Shown here piece by piece: positions 27,356-37,860 of a stretch of DNA of 64,000 nucleotides. Numbering within the stretch: the stretch's first letter is position 1; each line of letters starts with the position of its first letter. The stretch is taken from NCBI GenBank assembly GCA_030272585.1, contig BSYQ01000009.1, positions 5,616,230 to 5,680,229 on the forward strand, read 5' to 3'. The notes beneath the pieces are model-generated. The model made no database searches and had not been told where the DNA came from. It saw nothing but the letters and a program-made list of their open reading frames with translations. The position numbers were made by a program, and so were the translations under genes. The stretch is from Bryopsis sp. KO-2023 (Eukaryota; Chlorophyta; Ulvophyceae; Bryopsidales; Bryopsidaceae).

Positions 27356-28184
27356 TCACATCGTCCGGCGACCTCGGCCCGTAACGGTGGGACTTGTCCG
27401 TGGCCTCCGGCGACCTCGTTCCGTAGCGATGGGACTTCTCCGTAGTTTCCGGCGACCTCGGCCCGTAGCGATGGGACTTGTTCGTAGCGATGGGACCTCT
27501 CCGTAGCCTCCCGCGACCTCGTCCCGTGACGATGGGACTTCCCCGTAGCCTCCCGCGACCTCGTCCCGTAGCGATGGGACCTCTCCGTAGCCTCCCGCGA
27601 CCTCGTCCCGTAGCGATGGGACTTCTCCGTAGCCTCCGGCGACCTCGTCCTGTGACGATGGGACCTCTCCGTAGCCTCCCGCGACCTCGTCCCGTGACGA
27701 TGGGACTTCCCCGTAGCCTCCGGCGACCTCGTCCCGTAGCGATGGGACCTCTCCGTAGCCTCCGCCGACCTCGTCCCGTAGCGATGGGACTTGTCCGTAG
27801 CCTCCCGCGACCTCGTCCCGTGACGACGGGACTTCCCCGTAGCCTCCGGCGACCTCGGCCCGTAGCGATGGGACCTCTCCGTAGCCTCCCGCGACCTCGT
27901 CCCGTAGCGATGGGACCTCTCCGTAGCCTCCCGCGACCTCGTCCCGTGACGATGGGACCTCTCCGTAGCCTCCCGCGACCTCGTCCCGTAGCGATGGGAC
28001 CTCTCCGTAGCCTCCCGCGACCTCGTCCCGTAGCGATGGGACCTCTCCGTAGCCTCCGGCGACCTCGTCCCGTGACGATGGGACTTCTCCGTGGCCTCCG
28101 GCGACCTCGTTCCGTAGCGATGGGACCTCTCCGTAGCCTCCAGCGACCTCGTTCCGTGACGATGGGACTTCTCCGGAGGTTCCC
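27356..28184. repeat. 42-bp minisatellite, block A, copy 3
   Basis: Same as 4306-5134. Confidence 0.95.
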
Positions 28185-28197
28185 ACGCAAAACGGGT

Positions 28198-28271
28198 CGC
28201 TCCCTGCAAGGATCGAACTTGCGACCTTGCGGTTAACAGCCGCACGCTCTAACCAGCTGAGCTAAGGAAGC
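28198..28271 (-). tRNA. trnN-GTT: tRNA-Asn(GTT), copy 3
   Basis: Same as 5148-5221. Confidence 0.96.
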
Positions 28272-28370
28272 ACGTTTGTCCGTCGTCGGAAGGGGACGCC
28301 GTACGCACGGACGACGACGCGACGGCCCGCCGGGTCGCATAGAGGGGTGCGCGAGGCCGAAACGAGCGGG

Positions 28371-28444
28371 GTGCTCGTGGTGTAGCCGGTTATCACGTCA
28401 GTCTCACACACTGAAGGCCCCCGGTTCGAGCCCGGGCGAGCACA
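28371..28444 (+). tRNA. trnV-CAC: tRNA-Val(CAC), copy 3
   Basis: Same as 5321-5394. Confidence 0.96.
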
Positions 28445-28490
28445 AGCTATGCGTCGACAGCTTTCGTGTCGCCCCTCCCTCCAATTTCCG

Positions 28491-28682
28491 TAACGATGGG
28501 ACTTCTCCGTAGCTTGCGACGACCTCTCTTCGTGACGATGGGACTTCTCCGTGGCCTCCGTCGACCTCTTTCCGTAACGATGGGACTTCTCCGTAGTTTC
28601 CGACGCCCGTTCCCCGTAACGATGGGACTTCTCCGTAGCCTCCGGCCACCTCTTTCCGTGACGATGGGACTTCTCCGGAGGC
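28491..28682. repeat. 42-bp minisatellite, block B, copy 3
   Basis: Same as 5441-5632. Confidence 0.93.
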
Positions 28683-28734
28683 TCGGGCACGAGAGAGGTA
28701 TTTGGGCGCGAGTTTCGGCCACCTCATCGAACAA

Positions 28735-28808
28735 GTGCTCGTGGTGTAGCTGGTTATCACGTGAGTCTAACACACTCAAGGCCCCCGGTTCGAGCCCGGG
28801 CGAGCACA
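28735..28808 (+). tRNA. trnV-AAC: tRNA-Val(AAC), copy 3
   Basis: Same as 5685-5758. Confidence 0.96.
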
Positions 28809-29085
28809 CCCAGTCGCTATGAGATTGCCTTGGGCCCAATCGAATGACACCGCCAGCGGTGGGGACTTTTTGTCGAGGTAAGTAATGCGTTTGGGTGTGA
28901 GTATTGGTTCCGTGAAGTACCGTGACTTTCCCTGCCTCGATTCCATCAGCATTGCCCGTGCACGCCCCTGATTTTCTCCCTCCCTCGACGGATGGACAAC
29001 TCTCTCTCACGCCCCCTTCCTTCATCGCTCTCATCACGTTCCGTTCCACCGGCTCGCGGCCCATCAAAGTGAAGGGTCCATCCAA

Positions 29086-29157
29086 AGGGGACAACCAGGT
29101 TCGAACTGGTGGCCTATCGATCTGCAGTCGATTGCTCTACCACTGAGCTATATCCCC
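29086..29157 (-). tRNA. trnC-GCA: tRNA-Cys(GCA), copy 3
   Basis: Same as 6036-6107. Confidence 0.96.
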
Positions 29158-29254
29158 ACGCTCACGACATTCCGATTCCGGGGTCGGCTTTTGTCCGCAA
29201 GTGCCTCTCCGCACGCACGACCATGGCGCGCACGAACGAATCGACAATCGTTTC

Positions 29255-29326
29255 GGCCTAGTGGCTCAATGGTAGAGCATCCGACTCCAGATCGGAAGGT
29301 TGCGCGTTCGATTCGCGTCTGGGTCA
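29255..29326 (+). tRNA. trnW-CCA: tRNA-Trp(CCA), copy 3
   Basis: Same as 6205-6276. Confidence 0.96.
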
Positions 29327-29866
29327 TGGCACGTGTTTGCTTGCCTGCCTGCCCGTAACGTTTTCGTAAATTCTCTTAAGTACTGTTTGTCCTCAAGTAC
29401 TGGGGGTGGGTTAAGTACTAGGTGCATGTTATGTACTGGGAGCGACTTCAGTACTCGGGGTGAGGTTGTGTATCGGTCAAGGGTTATGCACTAGATGATG
29501 CGATCGGTTATGTGTTTTCGATATGTTTTTTTTTTGTCGAGGGAATGAGCGTCGATCTCTCACCGTCTTTGTGCCCGCTCCCTTCGATGTTGGTGAAATG
29601 AGCGTGGTCGTGTGTGTGTGCTCGGTTGGAAGTTTGGTTAGACACGGTGGAGGGTTAGGCGAATCGATAATGTTACGGTGTTAGAGCGCTACGGATATGG
29701 TCGGGACGGGCGATGGTTACGATTCGCTGGGACGAGAACTTCAGACGTTGAACGGAGCATGCAATTGAGCTCTGTTTTGCTGAATGTTGGACCGCTTGCC
29801 TCGGATACGAACGTACATTCTGCCCTCCGCCTTCCATCACGTCCCATCAAGTCCCATCGGGCGAAA

Positions 29867-29984
29867 AGTTGCCGCTGCCGGGTTTCCTGGGACATCCCTG
29901 ATCCCGGTACTAATCGGCCCCAACCGTGCTTAATTGGCGAGGTCGGAAGGGATCGCATGTGTTCACGGTGGTATGACGGCAACA
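29867..29984 (-). rRNA. 5S rRNA: 5S ribosomal RNA, copy 3
   Basis: Same as 6817-6934; intact. The truncated 5S is the next one, at 35655. Confidence 0.87.
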
Positions 29985-30083
29985 CGACCTTCTCACGCCC
30001 TCCCGCGACAGGTTCCCTTCGAGGTCGCGTCGCACCCACGCGCACTCATTTCACCCCATCCCGGTCGCCTCCCGTCGTCACCC

Positions 30084-30157
30084 GGCCGAGTAGCTCAGTT
30101 GGTTAGAGCGTCGTGCTAATAACGCGAATGTCGAGGGTTCGATCCCCTTCTTGGCCA
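30084..30157 (+). tRNA. trnI-AAT: tRNA-Ile(AAT), copy 3
   Basis: Same as 7034-7107. Confidence 0.96.
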
Positions 30158-30266
30158 GCAGGGGGACTCCTGTTTGTGTTTACGGACGTGAGAAACCTCG
30201 TGCACGGAGTCGCAAAGTCCGGGGACTGCTGGGATGCAAGCGACCGGGGTGAGACGAAGGTGACGT

Positions 30267-30339
30267 CACCCGAGGCAGGGATCGAACCTGCGGCCTATCG
30301 CTTAGGAAACGATCGCTCTATCCACTGAGCTACACGGGC
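30267..30339 (-). tRNA. trnR-CCT: tRNA-Arg(CCT), copy 3
   Basis: Same as 7217-7289. Confidence 0.92.
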
Positions 30340-30581
30340 ATCTCGGAATAGGGATGCAAAAGATCGACAAAACATCGACGCTTCGGGTGATACGTTCATT
30401 TTGTAGTACGAGCGTTGTAGTACGGGTTAGTACGGGTTCCAGGGTGTGACTTCGGAGACGACTCTCGTAAAATTAAATTCTCCTGTCTTTGTGTCTCAAC
30501 CACCCTGTGTTCGAGTTGTGTGTGATAAAACCTGATGTCGGGGGGGCATCGAGGGGCTCATACGAAAGCTTTTGATCGTGA

Positions 30582-30652
30582 GCGTTGATGGTACAGTGGT
30601 AGCATACTACCCTGCCACGGTAGAGACCCGGGTTCGATTCCCGGTCAACGCA
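30582..30652 (+). tRNA. trnG-GCC: tRNA-Gly(GCC), copy 3
   Basis: Same as 7532-7602. Confidence 0.97.
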
Positions 30653-31048
30653 CCACATCATGTGATGACCCACATGATTCTTTCATCTTCGGTCAATAAT
30701 TTTTGTCGTGAACTGGCTCCCGCCCCGGGAAGAGAGAGACAGAGTTATACCCCAAAGGGAAAGCGACAAGAACGTCCCTGAAGTGCAGCAAGATGCGCTT
30801 CTCCATGCCCCTCGTCTCTATTGATTCCGCAGCGTCCAATCCCCATCCCCGACACAAGCAGGCTGCCACAACGTTCCCGTCCCTCATCAGAACAGCATCA
30901 AACTACCAGTTCAGAACGAGAGGATAGCCCGCTCGAGCAGTCAGCACCTAACCCGGATCTTTCGGGAGCTGGAAGTGCATCGTGTCGCTGCCCTGCTCGT
31001 CGAATGATCGTTTTGCTGTCCGATCAAAAGGGGATTTGGCATAATTAT

Positions 31049-31120
31049 CGCCGTTGCCGGGAATTGAACCCGGGTCTCCTGCGTGACAGGCAGGAATACT
31101 GACCACTATACTACAACGAC
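31049..31120 (-). tRNA. trnD-GTC: tRNA-Asp(GTC), copy 3
   Basis: Same as 7999-8070. Confidence 0.96.
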
Positions 31121-31239
31121 TCCATCACGCCCAAAAGTCGAAACGGGGAACCATGTTGGGCCACGTCTCCTACGGCTGGGTCGCATTGTCACCCGAGGGA
31201 CAACGTTTGTGGAGGGCAATTTGGGCGATCGAGACATGT

Positions 31240-31246
31240 GCGACTT

Positions 31247-31287
<41 letters not shown>

Positions 31288-31312
31288 TCGTGTTCGATCC
31301 ACGAAAGTCGCA
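31240..31312 (+). tRNA. trnF-GAA: tRNA-Phe(GAA), copy 3
   Basis: Same as 8190-8262. Confidence 0.97.
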
Positions 31313-31438
31313 CTCGACTATGTTGGTCAAATATTCCGACCCTGTTTTTATGCTTTTTTTTCTCTTCCGGACCAGCCGGATGAACGTGACGCTCGGGGAA
31401 GAACGGTATATCCGCAAGGAGGAACTTTTCGAATGAAG

Positions 31439-31510
31439 GGCGCTATAGTGTAGTGGTTATCACATTGGACTCTGAATCCAATGACCCGAGTTCGAATCTC
31501 GGTAGTGCCT
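31439..31510 (+). tRNA. trnQ-CTG: tRNA-Gln(CTG), copy 3
   Basis: Same as 8389-8460. Confidence 0.96.
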
Positions 31511-31669
31511 CCCAGTTATCCATGTGTGGTGGGTTTTTCACGTGGCGGGGTGGGGGAACGTCTTCCTTCTTGAAGGTTTCGGAGAAAAAAACCGAATTCC
31601 GCAAAAGACCCGACCAAATTCGTCCTCCAGAGACGATGAAAGACGCAACCACGCCGAAAAAATCGTGAT

Positions 31670-31742
31670 GGGGATGTAGCTCAAATGGCAGAGCGCTCGC
31701 TTAGCATGCGAGAGGTACGGGGATCGATACCCCGCATCTCCA
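31670..31742 (+). tRNA. trnA-AGC: tRNA-Ala(AGC), copy 3
   Basis: Same as 8620-8692. Confidence 0.97.
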
Positions 31743-32092
31743 CTCATCTATTGAAAATCGTTGCCAAAATTGTTCTTTGAAGTGTGCTTGTTGCCGGAGA
31801 TGGGCCGTCACTTTGAACACCAAACCAAACCGGACATGTTCGACAAGTTAGACCGGTCTGGACGGGTTCGACAGGACGGAATATGCCTAGTCCGGTTCGG
31901 TTTGTCGAACCTGTCAGGCATCTTGTCTAAGAAACTGTCTAGAATTAGTGTGGAACCTGTTTGGACCGATGAATCTGTGTAGACCGATTTTTTTCTTCTC
32001 TCAACGGACCGGACCGATCCAAATCTGTCCGGTCCGGTCTCGTTATGTTGAACCGGTAAACCAGCAATCCGGTTGCTAGCCCGTCTCAGCTA

Positions 32093-32795
32093 GTTAGGAA
32101 ACTTTAGGAAGTAACGAAACTCACGCGTTAATTCAGGTTGGTTAGGAAACTTTAGGAAGGAACGAAACTTAAGCGTATCGATTTAGGCTAGTGAAGAAAG
32201 TTACGAAACTTAAGCGTCTCGATTTGGGTTGGTTAGAGAACTTTGGAAAATAACGAAACTTAAGCGTTTCGATCTAGGCTAGTCAAGAAAGTTACGAAAC
32301 TTAAGCCATCCGATACAGGTTAGTTGGGAAACTTTAGAAAGTAACGAAACTTAAGCGTCTCGATTTGGGTTGGTTAGAGAACTTTGGAAAATAACGAAAC
32401 TTAAGCGTTTCGATCTAGGCTAGTCAAGAAAGTTACGAAACTTAAGCCATCCGATATAGGTTAGTTGGGAAACTTTAGAAAGTAACGAAACTTGAGCGTC
32501 TCGATTTGGGTTGGTTAGAGAACTTTGGAAAATAACGAAACTTAAGCGTTTCGATCTAGGCTAGTCAAGAAAGTTACGAAACTTAAGCCATCCGATATAG
32601 GTTAGTTGGGAAACTTTAGAAAGTAACGAAACTTGAGCGTCTCGATTTGGGTTGGTTAGAGAACTTTGGAAAATAACGAAACTTAAGCGTTTGGATTCAG
32701 GCTAGTCAAGAAAGCTACGAAACTTAAGCCATCCGATTTAGGTTAGTTGGGAAACTTTCGAAAATAACGAAACTTAAGCGTTCCGACTCAAGTTT
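32093..32795. repeat. 141-bp repeat block, copy 3
   Basis: Same as 9043-9745. Confidence 0.95.
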
Positions 32796-32847
32796 GTGGT
32801 GACACCATTTCAACTTGAGCAATAACAAACCCGTCACGAGCGAGTGG

Positions 32848-32919
32848 TGTTCGCGGGGAGAATCGAACTCCCGTTTCTTGAGCCACAATCAAGTGTCCTG
32901 ACCACTAGACGACGCGAAC
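32848..32919 (-). tRNA. trnH-GTG: tRNA-His(GTG), copy 3
   Basis: Same as 9798-9869. Confidence 0.96.
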
Positions 32920-33017
32920 TCACGATTGAGAAGGGTGTTGTCGACGTTTCATGCTTGCTCACACACCCAACCTCGTCAAGCACGAACAAATGTCCCATCG
33001 AAGATATCTTGAGCGAA

Positions 33018-33091
33018 GCTCCTTTAGCTCAGTTGGTTAGAGCACCCGTTTAGTAAGCGGGAGGTCCTGAGTTCAACTCTCAGAGGGAGCA
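33018..33091 (+). tRNA. trnT-AGT: tRNA-Thr(AGT), copy 3
   Basis: Same as 9968-10041. Confidence 0.96.
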
Positions 33092-33159
33092 ATAATTGTT
33101 TCGTGAGGTAATTTATGGGGAATGTATTAAGTAGGAACGCGGTGATCAATTGATCGACC

Positions 33160-33244
33160 CCGACGATAGCTCAGTTGGCAGAGCGGAGGACTGTAATAGA
33201 GTTCAGATATCCTTAGGTCGCCGGTTCGATTCCGGCTCGTCGGA
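33160..33244 (+). tRNA. trnY-GTA: tRNA-Tyr(GTA), copy 3
   Basis: Same as 10110-10194; intron at 33197-33208. Last intact gene before the insert. Confidence 0.96.
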
Positions 33245-33317
33245 CGAAGCTGTTCCCGCTCGGATAAATCTGATCCAAATTGCCTCAAAATACGTAACTT
33301 GGGCCAAGAAATCGTGT

Positions 33318-33336
33318 GCACTCGTGGCGCAATGGA
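33318..33336 (+). pseudogene. trnR-TCG: tRNA-Arg(TCG), truncated at insert junction
   Basis: Only the first 19 bases (acceptor 5' strand and D-stem 5' side, GCACTCGTGGCGCAATGGA) remain. From 33337 the sequence is unrelated. No anticodon or T-arm remains, so it cannot make a tRNA. Confidence 0.93.
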
Positions 33337-33586
33337 ATCAGCTTGGTTTACATGGGTTCGATCAAAGAGGGGAGTCAGCCTACACTCGGCCGTTTTCCCC
33401 TATCAATAATACCAATGTTCAATGTCCGAATAGAGTGCCCCACTACCGAAAATACCGTTCGCAAGATCCGAAGTCTAATCAAAATCAAGTGCAAAATCGG
33501 ATCAGAATCGTCGTTTTTTTCTTTAGGAACCCCAAAAAAGTGAATATCCCATGTCTAAGAAGTACTGAACCTCTGATTCCCATGTG

Positions 33587-33747
33587 TACCAAAGTGCTGA
33601 GTGCAGTTCTTCCAAAAAATTTAAGTCCCTCATCCCTGTTTTCCCTTTCTGTAATCTGATTCTCTTGTTTACCCAAATGCTGAATGCAATTCCTCAAAAA
33701 AGAAAGTCCCTCTAGGTCTGTTTGGTCTTTTTCTTTGGTCTGTTGTT
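33587..33747. repeat. Imperfect ~83-bp tandem duplication in the insert
   Basis: TACCAAAGTGCTGAGTGCAG at 33587 and TACCCAAATGCTGAATGCAA at 33670 begin two diverged copies, both followed by AAAAAA, AAGTCCCTC and T-rich sequence. On the minus strand it lies beyond the stop of the long open frame. Confidence 0.7.
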
Positions 33748-33788
33748 AAGTTTTTCTGTTTTTCTGAATACTCTTTCTGTTTTTCTGG

Positions 33789-35480
33789 TTACTGTGGATC
33801 AGTAACTCCCTCCACCAATCCAGAATCGATCTCTGGCTCAGTTTCGCCTCCAGTCGCTCGCTCTGCTGTAGCGTGGACGTCCACCGACTGGGGCGTAACC
33901 CCAAAAAGCGCTGCGAGAGCGCGCGCGTTCACGTCGGCGTCGTCGGCGTCGTCTGCAGCGCCGTCGTCGTCTTCGTCGCCAGGATCACGGTCGTCGATTC
34001 CATGATCGTCACCGTCAGCAGCTTCCCCTCTCTCACTCGTCGTTACGTACAGCAGATCCGTCCACCGCAGATTCCATCGTACCTCCAACAGCGTAATCGT
34101 AGAATCCCCCAGCAGCAACCGTCGTACGTTTGCGAATCGTCGAATCCACTGGGTCACTCCTCCATGATACTTCGCCAAGAATAGATCCGTTACCAAAGTA
34201 CCTCCATTGAACTCCACGTCGGTCGTGGTGTCGCGAGCAAATCGCGTCGTACAGGAGAACAGGAAGTGTGATTCCAGATCGCCGAAACCTGTTCCGTCAC
34301 CCTCTCCGCCGAACCCTCGCGCACCACCCCCTCCTTCCCTACCGAGTTCGCCGTTACCGGAGCGCAGACAGCGGGGGCGTCGTCCTGTGGCCGGCCCAGC
34401 GCGCAGGGAGTACCGCGCTGCAGGTATCATTCGCTCCCTCCATCTCGATTGTGGGCGAAACCCTCCTTGTTGTACGTGCTGTGATTGCTGCGACCCTTTT
34501 TGTAGACCCTGCGACGATGTCCCTTCGGCGCCAGTATCGTGGGAAGGTGGAACGCGCGGGGACTCCCGTGGAACGGTGCGAATAGCTTCCAAATCGGTTT
34601 CCCTCCGGCCAGGTTGACCCAATTTGAGTGCAATGTCCCTGTTGGTGGTAATGTGCTTGGCATCCCTGAACCATAACCCAGTTGCCTTCTCTGCTATAGG
34701 TAGCTGCTTGGCCAGGTGGAGCTCCACAGTCTTATCCCCCATTTCTATCAGCAGCATGGTATGGTGAGGAATTGTCTGCCTCCAAAGGTCCTGTTCTCTC
34801 ATTTCTTTTCTCCTTATGCTTCCTGTTCCTTCCTCTGGGTCCTGTGTGGTGCTGCTTTGTCCCTGTTGGTGGTGTATAGGGTGTGCAGGTAGTCCAGCAG
34901 CTGCTCCAAAGGAAACCCCTGATCCAGATCCTCTTTCTCTCTCCTGTATAGCCCAGCCTGGATGGGTGGCACCCCTCCTGGAGGCTCCATGTCCGATGAT
35001 GTCTTTGCAAGGTAATGTAGGCCTGTGTTTTGGTTGACTTGGAGAACATGTTGTGGGATTATTTCGTTGTCTTCCACCTGATCCCCCTGCAGCAACCTTG
35101 CCTGATGCATGTATCCCTCGTCCTGTTCTTCTAGAATTGTTATTTGGTGGTAGATCAGCTACCTCATTGTGCTGAGTAGTCTCCCTTTCCCTTTTCCCTC
35201 TGTGAGCTGGATCCTGTGTATGTAGGTCCGTCCCCCTTCTTGTTTGAGCTGCCCGAGGAGTCACAGTGGGTGACTCTAAGCCCATACGCTCCTGATCTCC
35301 CCACCAACGAATTGCAACCAGCAGCAGCATCCTTGTCCAGCTCTTTCGACCCTCCAGGAAAAACGATAAAGTGAGTGAATCGGTTCCAGGAGCAGGATAA
35401 CATTTAAGGGAGTCCAGAGCCCATGTAGCTATCTCAGTCCAGGTGAACTCCTTTGTGTTGGTATCCACTAGTAAATGCAT
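33789..35480 (-). CDS. Unrecognised long open frame in the insert
   Basis: An open frame of 563 codons from the first Met inside the insert. The frame is open upstream through the junction into array sequence, giving 674 codons from 35813, but that extension is antisense to the spacer and 5S region and is not natural coding sequence. No family recognised. The predicted protein has a charged, low-complexity middle (Arg, Ser, Gly, Gln-rich), a Gly/Glu-rich stretch, a more globular-looking segment about residues 430-520 of the 563, and an Asp-rich acidic C-terminal part (GDEDDDGAADDADD). It could be a Gag-like or ORF1-like protein, a fragment of a spliced gene, or chance. Composition differs from the array. 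Confidence 0.3.
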   Translation of the reverse strand: MHLLVDTNTKEFTWTEIATWALDSLKCYPAPGTDSLTLSFFLEGRKSWTRMLLLVAIRWWGDQERMGLESPTVTPRAAQTRRGTDLHTQDPAHRGKRERETTQHNEVADLPPNNNSRRTGRGIHASGKVAAGGSGGRQRNNPTTCSPSQPKHRPTLPCKDIIGHGASRRGATHPGWAIQERERGSGSGVSFGAAAGLPAHPIHHQQGQSSTTQDPEEGTGSIRRKEMREQDLWRQTIPHHTMLLIEMGDKTVELHLAKQLPIAEKATGLWFRDAKHITTNRDIALKLGQPGRRETDLEAIRTVPRESPRVPPSHDTGAEGTSSQGLQKGSQQSQHVQQGGFRPQSRWRERMIPAARYSLRAGPATGRRPRCLRSGNGELGREGGGGARGFGGEGDGTGFGDLESHFLFSCTTRFARDTTTDVEFNGGTLVTDLFLAKYHGGVTQWIRRFANVRRLLLGDSTITLLEVRWNLRWTDLLYVTTSERGEAADGDDHGIDDRDPGDEDDDGAADDADDADVNARALAALFGVTPQSVDVHATAERATGGETEPEIDSGLVEGVTDPQ

Positions 35481-35654
35481 TTCTCTTCCCTCTTTCCTTT
35501 CTTCCCTTGACTGCAACCGAAAAACCAGGACAGCCTGTTGCAGGAATGCCTTTTCGTGGGGGCAGGCAAATAATTGATTTTTCTTTCGAGAGAACCGTGT
35601 CCAATCCTCCCCCAGCACCAAGTCACAAGGAAGTATTGATTGCGAATGCAGGGT

Positions 35655-35752
35655 CTGGGACATCCCTGATCCCGGTACTAATCGGCCCCAACCGTGCTTA
35701 ATTGGCGAGGTCGGAAGGGATCGCATGTGTTCACGGTGGTATGACGGCAACA
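35655..35752 (-). pseudogene. 5S rRNA: 5S rRNA, 3' truncated at insert junction
   Basis: Retains the 5' 98 bases, including the box A to box C internal promoter region, but has lost about 20 bases: the 3' helix I strand CGGCAAC and the TTTT terminator. Transcription started from it would read into the insert. Helix I cannot form, so it should not give a functional 5S. Confidence 0.87.
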
Positions 35753-35851
35753 CGACCTTCTCACGCCCTCCCGCGACAGGTTCCCTTCGAGGTCGCGTCG
35801 CACCCACGCGCACTCATTTCACCCCATCCCGGTCGCCTCCCGTCGTCACCC

Positions 35852-35925
35852 GGCCGAGTAGCTCAGTTGGTTAGAGCGTCGTGCTAATAACGCGAATGTC
35901 GAGGGTTCGATCCCCTTCTTGGCCA
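35852..35925 (+). tRNA. trnI-AAT: tRNA-Ile(AAT), copy 3b
   Basis: Same as 7034-7107. Confidence 0.96.
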
Positions 35926-36034
35926 GCAGGGGGACTCCTGTTTGTGTTTACGGACGTGAGAAACCTCGTGCACGGAGTCGCAAAGTCCGGGGACTGCTGG
36001 GATGCAAGCGACCGGGGTGAGACGAAGGTGACGT

Positions 36035-36107
36035 CACCCGAGGCAGGGATCGAACCTGCGGCCTATCGCTTAGGAAACGATCGCTCTATCCACTGAGCTA
36101 CACGGGC
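36035..36107 (-). tRNA. trnR-CCT: tRNA-Arg(CCT), copy 3b
   Basis: Same as 7217-7289. Confidence 0.92.
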
Positions 36108-36349
36108 ATCTCGGAATAGGGATGCAAAAGATCGACAAAACATCGACGCTTCGGGTGATACGTTCATTTTGTAGTACGAGCGTTGTAGTACGGGTTAGTA
36201 CGGGTTCCAGGGTGTGACTTCGGAGACGACTCTCGTAAAATTAAATTCTCCTGTCTTTGTGTCTCAACCACCCTGTGTTCGAGTTGTGTGTGATAAAACC
36301 TGATGTCGGGGGGGCATCGAGGGGCTCATACGAAAGCTTTTGATCGTGA

Positions 36350-36420
36350 GCGTTGATGGTACAGTGGTAGCATACTACCCTGCCACGGTAGAGACCCGGG
36401 TTCGATTCCCGGTCAACGCA
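36350..36420 (+). tRNA. trnG-GCC: tRNA-Gly(GCC), copy 3b
   Basis: Same as 7532-7602. Confidence 0.97.
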
Positions 36421-36816
36421 CCACATCATGTGATGACCCACATGATTCTTTCATCTTCGGTCAATAATTTTTGTCGTGAACTGGCTCCCGCCCCGGGAAG
36501 AGAGAGACAGAGTTATACCCCAAAGGGAAAGCGACAAGAACGTCCCTGAAGTGCAGCAAGATGCGCTTCTCCATGCCCCTCGTCTCTATTGATTCCGCAG
36601 CGTCCAATCCCCATCCCCGACACAAGCAGGCTGCCACAACGTTCCCGTCCCTCATCAGAACAGCATCAAACTACCAGTTCAGAACGAGAGGATAGCCCGC
36701 TCGAGCAGTCAGCACCTAACCCGGATCTTTCGGGAGCTGGAAGTGCATCGTGTCGCTGCCCTGCTCGTCGAATGATCGTTTTGCTGTCCGATCAAAAGGG
36801 GATTTGGCATAATTAT

Positions 36817-36888
36817 CGCCGTTGCCGGGAATTGAACCCGGGTCTCCTGCGTGACAGGCAGGAATACTGACCACTATACTACAACGAC
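36817..36888 (-). tRNA. trnD-GTC: tRNA-Asp(GTC), copy 3b
   Basis: Same as 7999-8070. Confidence 0.96.
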
Positions 36889-37007
36889 TCCATCACGCCC
36901 AAAAGTCGAAACGGGGAACCATGTTGGGCCACGTCTCCTACGGCTGGGTCGCATTGTCACCCGAGGGACAACGTTTGTGGAGGGCAATTTGGGCGATCGA
37001 GACATGT

Positions 37008-37014
37008 GCGACTT

Positions 37015-37055
<41 letters not shown>

Positions 37056-37080
37056 TCGTGTTCGATCCACGAAAGTCGCA
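37008..37080 (+). tRNA. trnF-GAA: tRNA-Phe(GAA), copy 3b
   Basis: Same as 8190-8262. Confidence 0.97.
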
Positions 37081-37206
37081 CTCGACTATGTTGGTCAAAT
37101 ATTCCGACCCTGTTTTTATGCTTTTTTTTCTCTTCCGGACCAGCCGGATGAACGTGACGCTCGGGGAAGAACGGTATATCCGCAAGGAGGAACTTTTCGA
37201 ATGAAG

Positions 37207-37278
37207 GGCGCTATAGTGTAGTGGTTATCACATTGGACTCTGAATCCAATGACCCGAGTTCGAATCTCGGTAGTGCCT
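37207..37278 (+). tRNA. trnQ-CTG: tRNA-Gln(CTG), copy 3b
   Basis: Same as 8389-8460. Confidence 0.96.
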
Positions 37279-37437
37279 CCCAGTTATCCATGTGTGGTGG
37301 GTTTTTCACGTGGCGGGGTGGGGGAACGTCTTCCTTCTTGAAGGTTTCGGAGAAAAAAACCGAATTCCGCAAAAGACCCGACCAAATTCGTCCTCCAGAG
37401 ACGATGAAAGACGCAACCACGCCGAAAAAATCGTGAT

Positions 37438-37510
37438 GGGGATGTAGCTCAAATGGCAGAGCGCTCGCTTAGCATGCGAGAGGTACGGGGATCGATACCC
37501 CGCATCTCCA
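37438..37510 (+). tRNA. trnA-AGC: tRNA-Ala(AGC), copy 3b
   Basis: Same as 8620-8692. Confidence 0.97.
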
Positions 37511-37860
37511 CTCATCTATTGAAAATCGTTGCCAAAATTGTTCTTTGAAGTGTGCTTGTTGCCGGAGATGGGCCGTCACTTTGAACACCAAACCAAACCG
37601 GACATGTTCGACAAGTTAGACCGGTCTGGACGGGTTCGACAGGACGGAATATGCCTAGTCCGGTTCGGTTTGTCGAACCTGTCAGGCATCTTGTCTAAGA
37701 AACTGTCTAGAATTAGTGTGGAACCTGTTTGGACCGATGAATCTGTGTAGACCGATTTTTTTCTTCTCTCAACGGACCGGACCGATCCAAATCTGTCCGG
37801 TCCGGTCTCGTTATGTTGAACCGGTAAACCAGCAATCCGGTTGCTAGCCCGTCTCAGCTA

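Larger units (their letters stand above)
23051..33336. repeat. Tandem array unit, copy 3 (3' truncated)
   Basis: Matches copy 1 positions 1-10286 with a 23,050-bp shift, then stops 19 bases into tRNA-Arg(TCG), where unrelated sequence begins. It lacks the telomere-type tract and the two Pro genes. Confidence 0.95.
33337..35654. other. 2.3-kb non-array insert
   Basis: 2,318 bp not found elsewhere in the window, joined to unit position 10286 on the left and 6837 on the right. The left ~450 bp is AT-rich with T-runs and an imperfect ~83-bp tandem duplication (from 33587 and 33670). The rest contains a long minus-strand open frame. On that strand the AT-rich part would be a 3' region with A-rich tracts, which would fit a 5'-truncated retroelement. 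However, I see no reverse transcriptase, terminal repeats, target-site duplication or clean poly-A. It may equally be chromosomal filler DNA or part of a neighbouring locus. Confidence 0.75.

Noticed and set aside
33340-33375. GGGTTCGATCAAAG at the start of the insert looked like a tRNA T-arm completing tRNA-Arg
   Set aside because: No matching anticodon arm, variable loop or acceptor 3' strand is present, so it is a chance B-box-like word.
35654-35813. The first 53 codons of the 674-codon frame as a real N-terminus
   Set aside because: This part is array sequence antisense to the 5S spacer and is present in every unit without the rest of the frame.
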